From positions 58,832,593-58,896,592 of the forward strand of contig NC_057923.1 of the NCBI RefSeq assembly GCF_018873765.1: a stretch of DNA of 64,000 bases, written 5' to 3'. The stretch is from Telopea speciosissima (taxonomy: Eukaryota; Streptophyta; Magnoliopsida; Proteales; Proteaceae). The position numbers were made by a program, and so were the translations under genes. The notes beneath the pieces were generated by a model that saw nothing but the letters and a program-made list of their open reading frames with translations, had not been told where the DNA came from and did no database searches. Positions 33,036 to 44,686 of the stretch are shown piece by piece; the stretch's first letter is position 1, and the number at the start of each line of letters is the position of its first letter.

Positions 33036-34640
33036 TTTTTTTAAGTATTTTCATATATTTTGTACCTCCCTAGTCTTGACTTTTTCTAATGATTGTCACA
33101 AGTCATGATCAAAACCTCATCAATACATGAATAATCTATTTTCTCCACTTCTGGATTAAAAATGCATTACCTTGAGTGAAAACTTTAACATCTAAAAAGG
33201 TCTATAGATACCAGCTTGCTCTGCTTGTATAGCCCTGTGGATGCAGTATTTAAGGTGTTTTCGATACTTATTTACCTAAACCTTGAGGGTCCCCCATCAT
33301 ATGGACAGTCGAGTTGGGCAGATAACCCATCTCTCTGACCTAGAAAGTGCCACTCACCTAGAAAAGAAATCCATTGGAACCACAATGAGAACAGTTTATC
33401 AAAATATGTTAGATTTCAGGAAATGAATAATTGAATACCAAAACACCTTTAAAGCAATATTAAACCTTGATCGTAAATCGTGTTCGGGTTTCTAGAATTT
33501 CAGTTTGGCACCTCATCTGAAATGTTGAATACTAAATGCAGAAAAATTCCAGCTGGAATATCGTAAACATGTGAAATAGGGAGAGGGATTTATACACTGC
33601 CACATTGCCACTTATATTTGCATCTTACTCGTCAAGTCAATGACGGAATATTATACTAGGAGAAAAGTTCTCTGTGGGGAAATATACCGTTCATGGTTTG
33701 ACGTATTGGTTTGTAAGCGATTGATCTTGATACTGTGCTGATAACATATCAGTGACTTGGTACGGGTAAGGGGTAAAATGTTAAAAAAAAAATCTATTTT
33801 TAAAAGAAAAATCAGGGGTAAATTTGTTCGATAAGACCAATCCATGTTGATATTGATCCAATACAGTATCGATTTCCACATTGACCAAAACCCATTCCGA
33901 TCCGTGCATTAAAATCATGACCCTATCCCCATGATGCCAGTGTGTGTTCTCATTGGCCCCTGAGCATGCATAGAGGGTCCCTACAAAGAACGCCAACCCA
34001 TTATACTTAATGATAATAGTGTACCGAAAGAGTATCAAATCAAATTGGGAAAATTACAAAAAAAACTCTATAGTTTAAAAAAATTACATTAATTCTTCTT
34101 AAAATTATATTCACCTCCATTTTAAAGGTGATAGGCATAATTTTGAAGGGGATCGGTACAATTTTTTCAAACTACAGAGATAATAAACATAATTTTCCTG
34201 ATTAGATAAAAATATGTACAAGGAAAGTGATGAGAGAGACCCATGACCAAACAAGTCACGAGATAGGCCACATGGGTGAGACATCAAATTAAGACAACTT
34301 GATGTTATTCAATCATAGAATGAGTTTTCCATGGGGGGCGGCAGTTTTGCCACTTGTTTCGCTAACATTTCACTTAAAAGTTCGAACGGCTATAAATGAC
34401 ACTCCCACGTTAACAGTACTAGATTCAGGCCAAGATCCCATGGTCTTGCACGTAAAGTTGATGTGAAATTTCCTTCGGATGATATTGAGAGGAAAAAATA
34501 TCAGGAAAACTTTATCGACACACTTCCCAAGAATCATACACTTGACCTCTTTATTGTGATACCATGTGTTATTGGTGAAGATTAATTTTGTTTCAGAATG
34601 TGCGGTTAGGATTTTTGGAAGCCATTTCGGCCTCAAAAGG
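33036..34640. other. Intergenic, with a small foldback MITE at 34047-34200
   Basis: 34047-34200 begins GGGAAAATTACA and ends TAATTTTCC with arms around CTATAGTTTAAAAAAATT and AATTTTTTCAAACTACAG, a Mutator-style foldback with no clear target duplication. 33725-33900 carries GATAC/GTATC-rich palindromic sequence. 34370-34630 is of unknown origin. No gene is seen. Confidence 0.45.
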
Positions 34641-35035
34641 ATCTCGAATTGTTGAAAAATGACGTATATCTACCTCCAATAGGTGGGGAGTTGTGGTGGG
34701 CTCATCAAGATCTTCGAAACAGTATATTATGGGATATATGTTATGTTTTGATCCATCCCTATCCGATTTGATAATTTCTGATTCTAGGGTTATTCTTTTA
34801 CTTCTTCAAGGTTGGGTTTCTCTATATAATGTTCTTATATCTGAGAGAAAGGTAAAAGAGGTTTTTTGTAACATTTCAAGAGAATAGTGAAATTCGTTCT
34901 ATTGCTCGGTCGTGCATGTAGCTTCCATCTTGGGGGTGAACCACGTAAATCCTGTGTGTTTGTATGTATTTGTTCTTCTCTGTTTTTCGTATTTCTTCTA
35001 CAAATCGCCATTCTAGGCGTCATTTCCTTAACACC
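34640..35035 (+). mobile_element. Copia-type LTR fragment (opposite orientation to 30178-30600)
   Basis: It contains CTATATAATG (possible TATA), TTGTAACATTTC, CTTGGGGGTGAACCACGT and a terminal TTTCCTTAACA. It is clearly homologous to the inverted copy 4.2 kb to the left. The two may be unrelated insertions or an inverted pair flanking the Pack-MULE. Confidence 0.6.
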
Positions 35036-35489
35036 ATGTTCCCTATCATTTCATCCAAAAGTTTGAATTGTTAAGAAAAGAGAGTGTCAATGTTTACATC
35101 AACAGATGCTGAAAGTTTAATCTCATATCGGATATTAATTAGCCTACCGCCACCTTATATATTTGAAAGTCTCTCCACCTAATAGTTCGAACTTTTGGAA
35201 TGAAAATTTTACATGATATCAAGATGGGTTTTCACCATATTCGCATTAAGGAAAAAAAATAAGAAAAAAAAAATAAGGAAAAAAGATAAGGAGACATTGA
35301 ATTACCTTGTGGAATTCTCCTGCAATATCCCTAAAAAAGACTCCTGATAACGAGAGAGTATTATTTTACTAGAGGTTTTATACCTCAGTTGAAGATACAT
35401 ACATGAGTAATTAACTCTTATTTAAAGATGAAAATTAAACCATAGAAAGAAAGCAAGACTCCCTCTTACTGCTTCCCATTATCAAAAGC

Positions 35490-36629
35490 TTAAGAGAAGC
35501 TGATTTGATATTTGGGTTGTTTGTTGGGAGAGAAAAGACCCCAATGTTTCTCCAGTTCTGGAGTCTTTTGGTTCTCATCAAACATGGCAAAGATATAAGT
35601 CTCTATAGGTCTTCCAGGCCTTTTAGGAGTACCATTCTTCACACGTTGAATCAATTTGGAGTTGTAAGTTTGTGCATTTTGCACTGAAGTCCCAACATCT
35701 CCTTCAGTTGGCCAACCACTCTCTGATACAACTATCTCAACAGAACCACCACCATCTTTCTCAAGAGCTGAGTATAAAGCATCAACCAAAGCATCAAAAA
35801 GGTTTTGGTAACCTTTTCCATCATCTTGAACGACAACTGATGGAGAAGTAAACAAGGCATAGGAAAGCTGGATGTTTCGTTGGTCATCTTTGTAACTGAT
35901 GTAAGGATAGACATTAGCAAGAAGTGGTGCACCATTGCTAGCAAGGAAGCTTATAATTGGGTCTATAAACGACTTGGCATCGTCTTTGAAGACACCATGG
36001 GATGGAGGATAAGTGTTTCCAAGGATTGCAGAATAAGTAGCTGTTGAGACTTTGATTTGATTTTGTAGACCAGCTGATGTAATTACACTTTGGATATTTC
36101 GCATTGCAGGGAGAACATACTGAGCTTTGCCGTCGCCGTCGCTGGGAAGTACTTCGTTACCGACGGCGATGTACTTGAATTTGACACTGGGTAAGTAGGG
36201 TTTTATGTTCTTTTGCACCCAATCATTTGCAGTATTAGTACTACTTGCTATGGCTTGAAGTTGATCATTTGGAACACCCAAGATGAGTTCAATGTTGGAA
36301 TCTCTAAGGGCTTGGAGAGCTCCATCGTTTGGAGCATAAAGCCTCATTCTTCCAATGTTTGATGATTTGTAAAGATTCACAACTTCTTGTGGAGATGGTA
36401 AATTGTTGCCTAGTGTTCCATAGCAAACCCCTGTTTGTGCACCTGCATTATTAGATTGAGAAAAGCTTAGAAAATGAGGTTTACATTAAACACAATTAAG
36501 CTAGAGACCCTTAATTTTGCTACACAGACCTGTAATGTCTAGGCTACCCATTAGTAGCCCAAAGAGAAGCAAGAGTATTGTGGCAGCAACTGGAGGGCTA
36601 TTGTTTGTTGTTGCAGAGAATGTAGCCAT
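35490..36629 (-). CDS. Glucan endo-1,3-beta-glucosidase (GH17), gene 2
   Basis: Exons 36530-36629 (ATG at 36629) and 35490-36442 flank an 87-bp intron (GTCTGT to ATGCAG). The product has 350 residues. The signal peptide has the core [19 protein letters not shown]; the mature start is [13 protein letters not shown]. The acid Glu130 in [11 protein letters not shown] and the nucleophile Glu274 in VVSESGWPT are both present. It ends YQISFS without a vacuolar extension, so an apoplastic enzyme is likely. Closest in sequence to gene 3 (44687), with which it shares flanking sequence; gene 1 is more divergent. Intron position matches gene 1, but the intron is much shorter. Confidence 0.95.
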
Positions 36630-36693
36630 GATAGTGGTGATGAAGAGAACCTTAGATTTGTCAGATGCATCTCATCACCACCATTTAGGCCTC

Positions 36694-36708
36694 TTATATA
36701 TATATATA
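36694..36708 (-). promoter_or_regulatory. TATA region of glucanase gene 2
   Basis: A run of TA repeats (TATATATATATATAA on the minus strand) 65-79 bp before the ATG, followed by GAGGCC as in gene 1. This supports a conserved core promoter arrangement. Confidence 0.75.
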
Positions 36709-36885
36709 GGAAGAGAAGAACTTCCATGTCTCCTACCATGACTCTTAAGGCAAACTATGAAGACACCAGGAAGATTCTATGCCAAACAATTTTTCCTTAT
36801 TCAAGTTGATAAGTCTTTGGGGGCCTTTAATTTCCTTTTAGTTTGTCGTTTCCTATACCAATAACCTCAAAAAAAATAAATAAAT

Positions 36886-37053
36886 AAAGGGATCGAGTTT
36901 CCCTTCAGCCACGGTAAATGGGATCGAGAGAGCAAAGAAGGTTATTAGGAGGGTTTTTTGGAAAGATAATAAAACTTAGGAAGGGTTTGTGAATCCCCTA
37001 AGATTGTTGCTTTCCATTCATCCAGTGGTGAAGAGAAACTTAGTCCAAAAAAC
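36886..37053. mobile_element. Mutator-type MITE, family B
   Basis: It starts GGATCGAGTTTCCCTTC and ends GAGAAACTTAGTCC, the same as the bounded copies at 50038-50210 and 57469-57637. No clean target duplication was found. Confidence 0.6.
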
Positions 37054-37479
37054 TGAGAGAGACAGGAAGGGAGAGACTTCAATTTAGATGGTCCCTCCCA
37101 GTTTAACATTAAAGATGACTTACATATACCGAACAGGTGCAATGGGCCAAACCAGTAAAGCCTGTGACCAGTTTAGTCGGTTGGTTTATGTTTGGATTAT
37201 TGGATATGAGGATATCCCCCCCCCCCTTCTCTACATCCTGAAACTCACAGAATAGTTAATCCAAACATTTTGAACCCAGTGAACCAACAAATGAACTAAA
37301 TGACTAAGGTTTAGTCCAATTAATTGATGAGGTAAAATCATTTCATCATATTTAGGACTAGCTTGCAGCCTCCTTAGTGGGTTTCTCTCAAAAGTGGAAG
37401 ATTCAGAGTTTGAACCAAGAGTCACCATTTTAGGTTTGCCCATTATTTTCTTCACTTGGTTTATTGGAAAATCACACTA

Positions 37480-37690
37480 TGCATGAACTTGTTATTAATC
37501 ATTATTTTCTTTATTGGGACAATCCAATTTTATCTCGCACTCCTTGTGGGTTGATGTTTTTGTTCCTAATGTTTTCTCTTTGTATTTCCAAGCCCTAGTG
37601 CCTCCTGGTGGCACCTTTACCTTGTGACATTCCTTTTTTCCCCTTCTTTTGGGGTTTAATATATTTATTTATTCACACAAAAAAAAACAA
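37480..37690 (+). mobile_element. LINE 3' end (5'-truncated)
   Basis: The 3' UTR-like sequence includes TTCCAAGCCCTAGTGCCTCC and a terminal TTTGGGGTTTAATATATTTA followed by a poly(A) run near 37680-37688. Its layout resembles the 3' ends of the other LINE pieces here, although the sequence differs. No coding region is preserved. Confidence 0.5.
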
Positions 37691-37721
37691 GCTTACCCCA
37701 TGGAAGGGAGAGAGTAGCTAG

Positions 37722-37760
37722 GGAAAGGGGAGGGGAGGGGAGGGGTGGGGGGGGGGGGGG
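37722..37760 (+). repeat. G-rich tract (GGGGA repeats then poly-G)
   Basis: Four or more GGGG runs separated by single A or T lead into a run of G. The tract could form a G-quadruplex. Homopolymer length may be unreliable. Confidence 0.7.
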
Positions 37761-37769
37761 ATTAAGGTA

Positions 37770-39250
37770 ATCAGAGGCCAGTCCATTCAATAATAATTGC
37801 AATTGTTCTTATTTGTTTGATTAAGTAAACCAAGATATGCAGTGGAGAAATAGATTTCAATATAGGCCATACCCCATTTTGCTATTGCAATATATGCCAG
37901 AACTGAATCATAAGAAGTCATTTCTCAAAAAGCATTTCATCCTTTTTAAGCATGCAGCCGGATCGAATTGCCTAACGAATATACTAATATACATGTGCGG
38001 TCGACCGTGAAGGAAGGAGGGTCACACAGTGCCTTTGACCATGACTTGTAGTTCAACAAGATCAGGGTGTCAACATCCTGAGCTCTATCCTCATGTTTAT
38101 CAGAACATGATCGACTCATTAAAGCTTAATTGTTTGTTGTGAAGAAGTTAATTACACTTTGCGTAAAAATCTAAATTTTTTTGATAGCGATAGACCTATA
38201 TATATGCCTCACAAATACAATTCCAAGATAAATCTTTTTCTATAAAACAAAAGGATGAAGGATCAACGATCAGAACAATCACGATGAAGGGAGCATTTTG
38301 GATATAAAATCAGGAGTGTGTGGAGCATTTTTGTCAGTTCATATACATTGGATTCGTATTTTATTCCATTTACATAGTCTATTACTATAGAATACGATGT
38401 CCCATCGCAGCTCTGTTAACCAACAAACTTTTCTCTAATAATTTATAAGGAAAAAGCTGGATATGCTAGCACGTACCTTATGTGTCTATCTTTCTCTTCC
38501 TCCTTTCGAGAGGTAAGGGAGTCATTTTATAGGAAGAAGATCGAGAAAGATAGACACAAAGGGTGTTAGTCTACCATCCCTCTCCCAAATTTATATAACA
38601 ATATAACTTGCTTTATGCTTCCATCTCAACCACAAAAGATTCAAGGTCTACCAGAAAATATATGAAGTCAGATTTTACTAATCTTTTCAATAAATGCAAG
38701 TGGAACTTTAAATTATTATTATTATTTTTTTTTTTATCTACTGTAGTTGATTCCAAAATGTAATAACGATGTAGAAAAGAACGAAAATCAGAAACAAACA
38801 ATCACACAATGTACGCAAGGATTTGCATGCATGGTTTGGCAAGATTGCATACATTCATGGTAAGATGAGATCTATTTCACTATCAATGGAAAATAGGATT
38901 ATAGTCGTTTGTCCTCACACCCCTCTCAGATTCCATTACAAAAAAAGATCCCTCGCTGCAAATTTTTTTGGACCTAGAAGCCTTGGGGCCTTCGGCCATG
39001 ACTAAAGGCCCTTCGGAATCAACCCCATACTGCAAATGATGGAATACAAGACATCATACCCCCAACATGGTCTACAAGGTGAGTCACACAGCAAAAAGAT
39101 TTAGCCTCTCTTCCATATGGCAATGTAATCACATAATCATAAGTGTTATACATGTCGATTGGGTTACCTTCCACTCAGTTCAGATTTTCTTTTTTCGTCG
39201 AGGAAATTAAGGTATTTTGCAGATATTGAGTGCTTTGAAACTGATTTTCC
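37770..39250. other. Intergenic
   Basis: No gene is recognised. 38465-38580 is a foldback related to that at 23575-23740. 38830-39060 is a diverged single copy of the repeat triplicated in the gene 1 intron (GGCAAGATTGC, TATCAATGGA, CCTTCGG). Confidence 0.45.
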
Positions 39251-39253
39251 TTT

Positions 39254-39411
39254 GGCTCCGTTTGGTTACAGGGAAGTCAAGAGAAGAGACATGAAGAGAA
39301 AATATTTGCATTTCCATTGCAATCAAACGCCGAAATTGACTTTTCCTATAAAAAATATTTCAATTCCCATAGAAATATTTGTATGTCCCTTACAACCAAA
39401 CAGAGCTTTTA
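39254..39411. mobile_element. Foldback MITE
   Basis: The ends GGCTCCGTTTGGTTACAGGGA and TCCCTTACAACCAAACAGAGC are inverted repeats; inner arms include TTTGCATTTCCATTGC and AATTCCCATAG. Superfamily not assigned. Confidence 0.6.
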
Positions 39412-39599
39412 TGTTTAATAATACTATGAAAGCAATATGAAATTTTGTGGGTAGATTATTTGTGTATATGTATGCATTGGGGTGTGTCTGTGTGTATATC
39501 CACACACTTTCAATCATTCAACCTAAAATCTTACAACCACCACCCCCCCACCCCCAAATTTTTTTGACTGATGGTCAACAAAAGATATATTTAAAGAAT

Positions 39600-39788
39600 G
39601 GGAAAGAGAATATTACCTGATGATGTGTGGTGCGTGGTCCCTATGCCTAGACACAGTTGTTGCGAAATGACCGCCATGTCCCTAGGAATTTCCATCTTTC
39701 CATGGAGGTGGGGCAGTCATTTCACACGGTCCTGTGTCTAGGTGCAAGAGCCGTGCACTGTAAGCAACCAAGTAGTATTCTTTCTCCC
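39600..39788. mobile_element. Mutator-type MITE, family A
   Basis: It starts GGGAAAGAGAATATTACC and ends AGTAGTATTCTTTCTCCC. Flanking TTAAAGAAT (39591-39599) and TTGAAGAAT (39789-39797) are an 8/9 target duplication. 189 bp. Confidence 0.85.
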
Positions 39789-39839
39789 TTGAAGAATATA
39801 AACAGGATTTACAAACCTAACGTCTGCAATACTAAAAAG

Positions 39840-40274
39840 TAGGGTTGTAAATGGATAATCGAAAATCCGAATTCGATCCGCATCCGTATCCGTTTCGGAG
39901 CATCCGAATTCGTTTAGAGAAATCCGGAAAAAAATCCAAATACTCTGATAAAAATTCGAATCCGAATACTTAATTATAAAAAATTAAGTAAATAATGATC
40001 TTGAGGGTTTTTGAAGATTCAACAGGTTCTAGAATTTGAGGAAAAGAGAATCATGATCTAAAACTATGGATTGAGAGTGAATTGTATCCATTAGGGAGAG
40101 GAAGGTTCGGGTTACACAAGGCAGAGGTGTAAACAGATGATCAAAAATCCAAATTTGATCCGAATCCGAATCCATCCGAATTCGTTTGGAGGTATCCGAA
40201 TTCGACCAAGAAATATCCGAATCCGATTACATCCGATCCGTATCTGAGCCGAATCCGATCCGTTTACAGGCCTA
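39840..40274. mobile_element. hAT-type element rich in ATCCGAAT motifs
   Basis: The ends TAGGGTTGTAAATGGAT and ATCCGTTTACAGGCCTA form a 17-bp inverted repeat. The 8-bp flanks CTAAAAAG (39832-39839) and CTAAAAAA (40275-40282) match 7/8. Subterminal ATCCGAATTCG-type repeats occur at both ends, a layout common in hAT elements. A second copy lies at 60531-60975. Confidence 0.8.
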
Positions 40275-40891
40275 CTAAAAAATCTTGAAACTCAAAATGT
40301 AATATTGCATTCACCCAAAGAAGATTTACAATAGTACTAACCTTCAAGATAAACTACTTGGGTAGGTTCACATAGTAGGCAATTTTAGTAAACCACGTAG
40401 TAGCATAGTACCATAACCTGTGACGTTGTGGGAAAAAGGTAATTGCATCTGTCTGGATAATAAGTGTGTCACAGAGAAGGATCACACAACCTCACGACCT
40501 ATTCACAGACATTGTGAATAGTACTTTGCATTACACTGGCAAAGGCCTGATTGACTTGGAAAAAGCATTAGAAGTTAGACTTTATGGGTTGGTGATAGAA
40601 AAATTAAGTCAGTGGCCCTTGGAAACAATTGCTTCTCTATAGAAACTCCCCAGTGACAAATTGATGTTGAGGGCAGAGCGAAGCCACTTGGTTCTACAAT
40701 TTCCCTTCAATTCTACATGGAATGGGTTCTTAGTCTTCTTAGTCCTCTTAGTCCTCTTAGCCCTCTTAGTCCTCTCTTCATTGTATTGATAGTGCTGCTT
40801 ACTGCCCACCAGCCCACCACATATTCCAATCTGAAGTTAATAGTGGAGGACTCAGTCAAGATAATCAACTTCTTTGGGATATCCTGAGATG

Positions 40892-41543
40892 TGTTGAAAT
40901 TTTATTTGTTTTTAAAATTAATGATTCAAAATACGTTTTTGTTGGATATGGTAAAGGTTAAGTCCTTTCTTAATAGACACTTAAATAGCCAATGGGTGCC
41001 TATTGAAAGATTTGTTTGAGTCATTAATAAATAACACTTATAGAAAAAAACATGATTAATTTGGGGTATATCTTTTGGAGACATTCTTTAGTGGTGTTTC
41101 TTCCTTTCCAATATAAAGAGAGGAGGTTTTGCTCATTCTCTAACATTGGTTTTGAAAACATCTTTAGAGGCAATTTTAATTTCTTATCCACCGTAGACGG
41201 TCAATGTCGATGAATTAGTGAATATAGCTTTTAGACTCCCTTTGTAATCACATTTGGGAACTGCAACCTATGTGATTAAAGAGTTATTTTATCTTGGAGG
41301 TATAGATGCATGGTCAACCCGGACTATAGATTTGGGGCATCTAAAAACTTTAACGAGAGCATCATTTGATGCGACTCAACTCTACCATTTACTGTTCCGA
41401 TTATACAAGAGGATTTGTATTGGTGTACTTCTTTCTCACGGTGCTATACTATCTGCCATACCGATCAGATAAGTCTTGTATTTACTGTTTATTTATTATA
41501 TTTCTAGTGTTGTACTTGCAGCCCATCTTGTTTTATTCCTACA
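40892..41543. mobile_element. Solo LTR
   Basis: It starts TGTTGAAATT and ends TTCCTACA, flanked by 5-bp repeats AGATG (40887-40891 and 41544-41548). Copy B of the duplicated block (near 46811-46825) has the uninterrupted empty site CTGAGATGAGATCATTG, which proves the boundaries. 652 bp, with no internal region, hence a solo LTR left by recombination. Confidence 0.9.
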
Positions 41544-42177
41544 AGATGAGATCATTGTTCACCTTCTGAATAAAGAAACCCTTCATTGCTCACTGTATTC
41601 ACCATAATTGTAAACTAATTTGGCAGCATTTGCTATAGGTTTCAGTTCTGGACAAACTCCTAAGCTGTCGAGTAGTCCAAATTCCTTACCTGGTTAGAAA
41701 AAATCATGACGCAGATTGCGGTCCATCAGCATGACCAGGGAAGAAGAATTGTGTAGTCAATTTGAGCAGAACAGCTTCCATGACTTGAATTGAGTGAATA
41801 AAAGCATCATCAATGAGAAAATAGAGAGAAATCCAAATCATTAAATCAAACCTTTTCTTCTAGTCCACATGAAGCCAATAAACAGATGGCCATGAGATGG
41901 GACCCAACCAATCAAGATAAATTTAATTTAATTTTGAGAACCCATGGCTCATGTCTCAACTACAGTGCCTAAGAAGCTGGGACCTCTTCTTTCCAGAGAG
42001 TCACTCTCACTATGAAAGCTTGAGTTTGTCATTCAGGACTCGGAATAGACAGTTTGGTTTCACAATTTCTAATACATAAAAATGAAGTCACAAAAAACTA
42101 GCACTAAACAACAAAATGATTTACTAGCAGATTGTCTGGCCCCATATGCGTACATGATAACCTTTAGTATAAATTAA

Positions 42178-42345
42178 GGGTGCACGTTTTCTGTCTAGGA
42201 GCGCATCTTGGTGCAGATTGCGCCCAGACATATGGGGTGGGATAGGGATGGGGTTTGAGTCATTCAGGAGAACAGACTGATCATTTCGCTCACCTCCCAT
42301 TTGTATGAGCACACCTTGCGCCCCCATTGCAAAGAACTTTATCTC
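42178..42345 (-). mobile_element. Mutator-type MITE, family A
   Basis: The perfect 9-bp duplication ATAAATTAA lies at 42169-42177 and 42346-42354. Copy B of the block carries the corresponding unfilled sequence AATATAAATTAATGC near 47448. The minus-strand end GAGATAAAGTTCTTTGC matches other family members. 168 bp. Confidence 0.9.
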
Positions 42346-43375
42346 ATAAATTAATAGAATAAATGAAAACATATTTTCAAGTCTATGAATTAAAATATTT
42401 AGTTTGGAAAAGAGGACAATCATTTAGAATAAGTACTGGGAAAGTTTTTCTTGGTCTGCAAAGCCCCTTACTGCACACTTGGTAGTGCAACTTGGAAGGG
42501 CAATGTGGCAATTCCAACCATTGATATATATAAAGAATGATCTGGGTTGTGTTGAACAGTGACAGCCACTGAGAGAGAGGGTAAATCAGTGGACTCAAAA
42601 ACTTTTTCTCTCAACAGGTTCACCTTCCAGTTCACCTGTTGATGTCCTGAACACTCAACACAACCATTGAACTATCCCCTCAAATGCATAGACCAAGGTT
42701 CAAGGACTCAATTTCGGTACAGGCTTCGCCCTGGCCAAAAATCGAGTTGGGCTGAAATCTCAACAAGATCTCGACGAGTTGGGGTAATTTTTTTTTTGTG
42801 TTTTCTTCAAATGCCCCCTCAAATTGCCCAAATGTACAAATGCACCCTTGAACTTTCACTAATTTCAAATGCACCCCTACTTTCCAAACTTTATAGCACT
42901 TTAGTCCAGTCCGTTAGTCTGGGACGTTAGACGTTAGTTTCAAAGAATCTAATGACCAAAATGCCCTTATGATAAAAACCCACAAAAATTAAAGAGTAAA
43001 ATGACCATTGCGTTCTTGTTTGGCAATGGTAATACAATATTTAACTTTTCAATAATTCAATCTAAAGTCCAATGTAATATTGTATATTTTCACCTCACGA
43101 GTCAAGAGTGTTAACTATACCTTTCAAGTTGGCGTCGTAAAACAAAAGGAGATATGAAGGATCTTGCCTGGGATCTTTATCCCCTCCAATTCCCTGCTCG
43201 GCCCAGTTCCCCAGTTCCTCTAACAAGAGGGGGGGCTGAAACGACCACCCTACCCCTGTCTGGGTGGGTTCCACTCTCCCCCCCCCCCCTATTAGAGGAA
43301 CTGGGAAATTGGGCCGAGCAAGACCATAGAATGAGCTTTCCATGGGGCAGCAGTTCCCCCCGCTCCCCCCCCCCC

Positions 43376-43378
<3 letters not shown>

Positions 43379-43412
<34 letters not shown>
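43379..43412. repeat. CA microsatellite
   Basis: An (AC)n run of about 34 bp next to poly-C. The open frames crossing it are low-complexity artefacts. Confidence 0.9.
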
Positions 43413-43415
<3 letters not shown>

Positions 43416-43626
43416 GTTCCACTGGATTTTCATATTTCTTTTCAGATGAAGATGAATTGGGGTTTTTCTTTTTGTATTTGCGAATTCCCAATCTTTCGAT
43501 TTCTCTTGGGAGGAAAATGCAGATTCTTAACTCTCTTATACAAGCTAGCTATTAACTTCAATTTAATGCTATGCGGATAACCAAATTGATTGTTTTGCTT
43601 CCACTATCTTTTCATCTTTTTAAGTT

Positions 43627-43765
43627 GGGGAAAGATTTTATACACGGTCGTGTAAACCGTGTATGAAAGAGAGTGGGAGTTTCAAGGCATTAATTAATGA
43701 ATGGGGATTTATGACTTTTCCAACTCTTTGTGAGAGATTACACAACCGTATATGAAAACTTTTCC
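43627..43765. mobile_element. Mutator-type foldback MITE, family D
   Basis: It starts GGGGAAAGATTTTATACACGG and ends CCGTATATGAAAACTTTTCC. Flanked by TTTTTAAGTT on both sides (43617-43626 and 43766-43775), consistent with a 9- or 10-bp target duplication. Confidence 0.85.
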
Positions 43766-44686
43766 TTTTTAAGTTCTCAAAGAATTCCAATTTTCTATCA
43801 CATCATTGAAGCAAAATACAGGAATATTACAATTTTGTGTATCTTTATAAACCCATATCATCACTTAAGCACAAGTTATACTCTAAAACTATTTTTCTTG
43901 TATTTTGTTTTTCTGGTCTCACCTTTTTCAAATGATGTTCAGTCATAATCAAAAACCTCGTCAAATAACAAATAAATAGACCATTATATCAAAATCACAG
44001 CCCCGAGGAATGTGAACCTTGACTCTTTCCATGAATGGGTCAAAATTTTATATCCAATCTTTAATTCAAGACAAGTTATACCCTTTCGTATAATTAATAA
44101 CTTCTATGATCTTATAGATATATACTTGGAATAGTGGCAGAGAGTGACCCAGTAAGAAGTATGGGGGCTAGATCCATTCACTCACGACCCTCAAATCATC
44201 AAGGTAAAGAAAAACCCTAATTCCGATGGGGAAGAAGAGCAAACAAAACAATTTAGATCATAAACTTTAAGATACTTTATTTCATCCAAAACTATACTTA
44301 TTTAAGGAGGTCGGATTACAAAGGGAAACGGAAACGAACTAATATAGAAAAAATAAAGTAAGAACCTAAAACTTTTAAATCGCACACAAAACTTCAAAAG
44401 CCCGGTACACCCCTTAAATGATGGAATTTGACCCCTTAAACTTCAGAAATCCGACATTGCTGACATTCCCAAAAAGATATTATAGCTCCTGTAACTCTAC
44501 CTGAGTCAAAAGTTACAGCTCTCAGAAGTAAACGCCGACAAATTAGTACTCCCGATTTAGGAATTCTTTAGAGATCTTCTCTACGTCAGAGAGTATTATT
44601 TTACTAGACGTTTCAAACTTAGGTTGAACAGACAGACATGAGTATTTAACTCTTATTTTAAGATGATAAGCTTCCCATTATCAATC

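Larger units (their letters stand above)
40530..42560. repeat. Upstream arm of duplicated block, copy A
   Basis: Homologous to 46500-48020 in the same order and orientation relative to the glucanases (shared landmarks TTGGTTCTACAATTTCCC, GGAGGACTCAGTCAAGATAA, CATGACTTGAATTGAGT, TTACTGCACACTTG). It is interrupted by a solo LTR (40892) and a MITE (42178) that copy B lacks. Both copies keep a TATATA-containing block near 42525/48010. No protein gene is recognised. Confidence 0.85.
42600..44580. other. Intergenic between glucanase blocks, several foldbacks
   Basis: 43165-43345 is a foldback (CTGCTCGGCCCAGTTCC and GGAACTGGGAAATTGGGCCG arms) distantly like family C. 42795-42970 resembles one end of a long-inverted-repeat element. 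44100-44560 is featureless. No gene is seen. Confidence 0.45.

Noticed and set aside
43095-43555. Frames with poly-Cys/Val or poly-His/Thr
   Set aside because: They read through the CA microsatellite and neighbouring poly-C.
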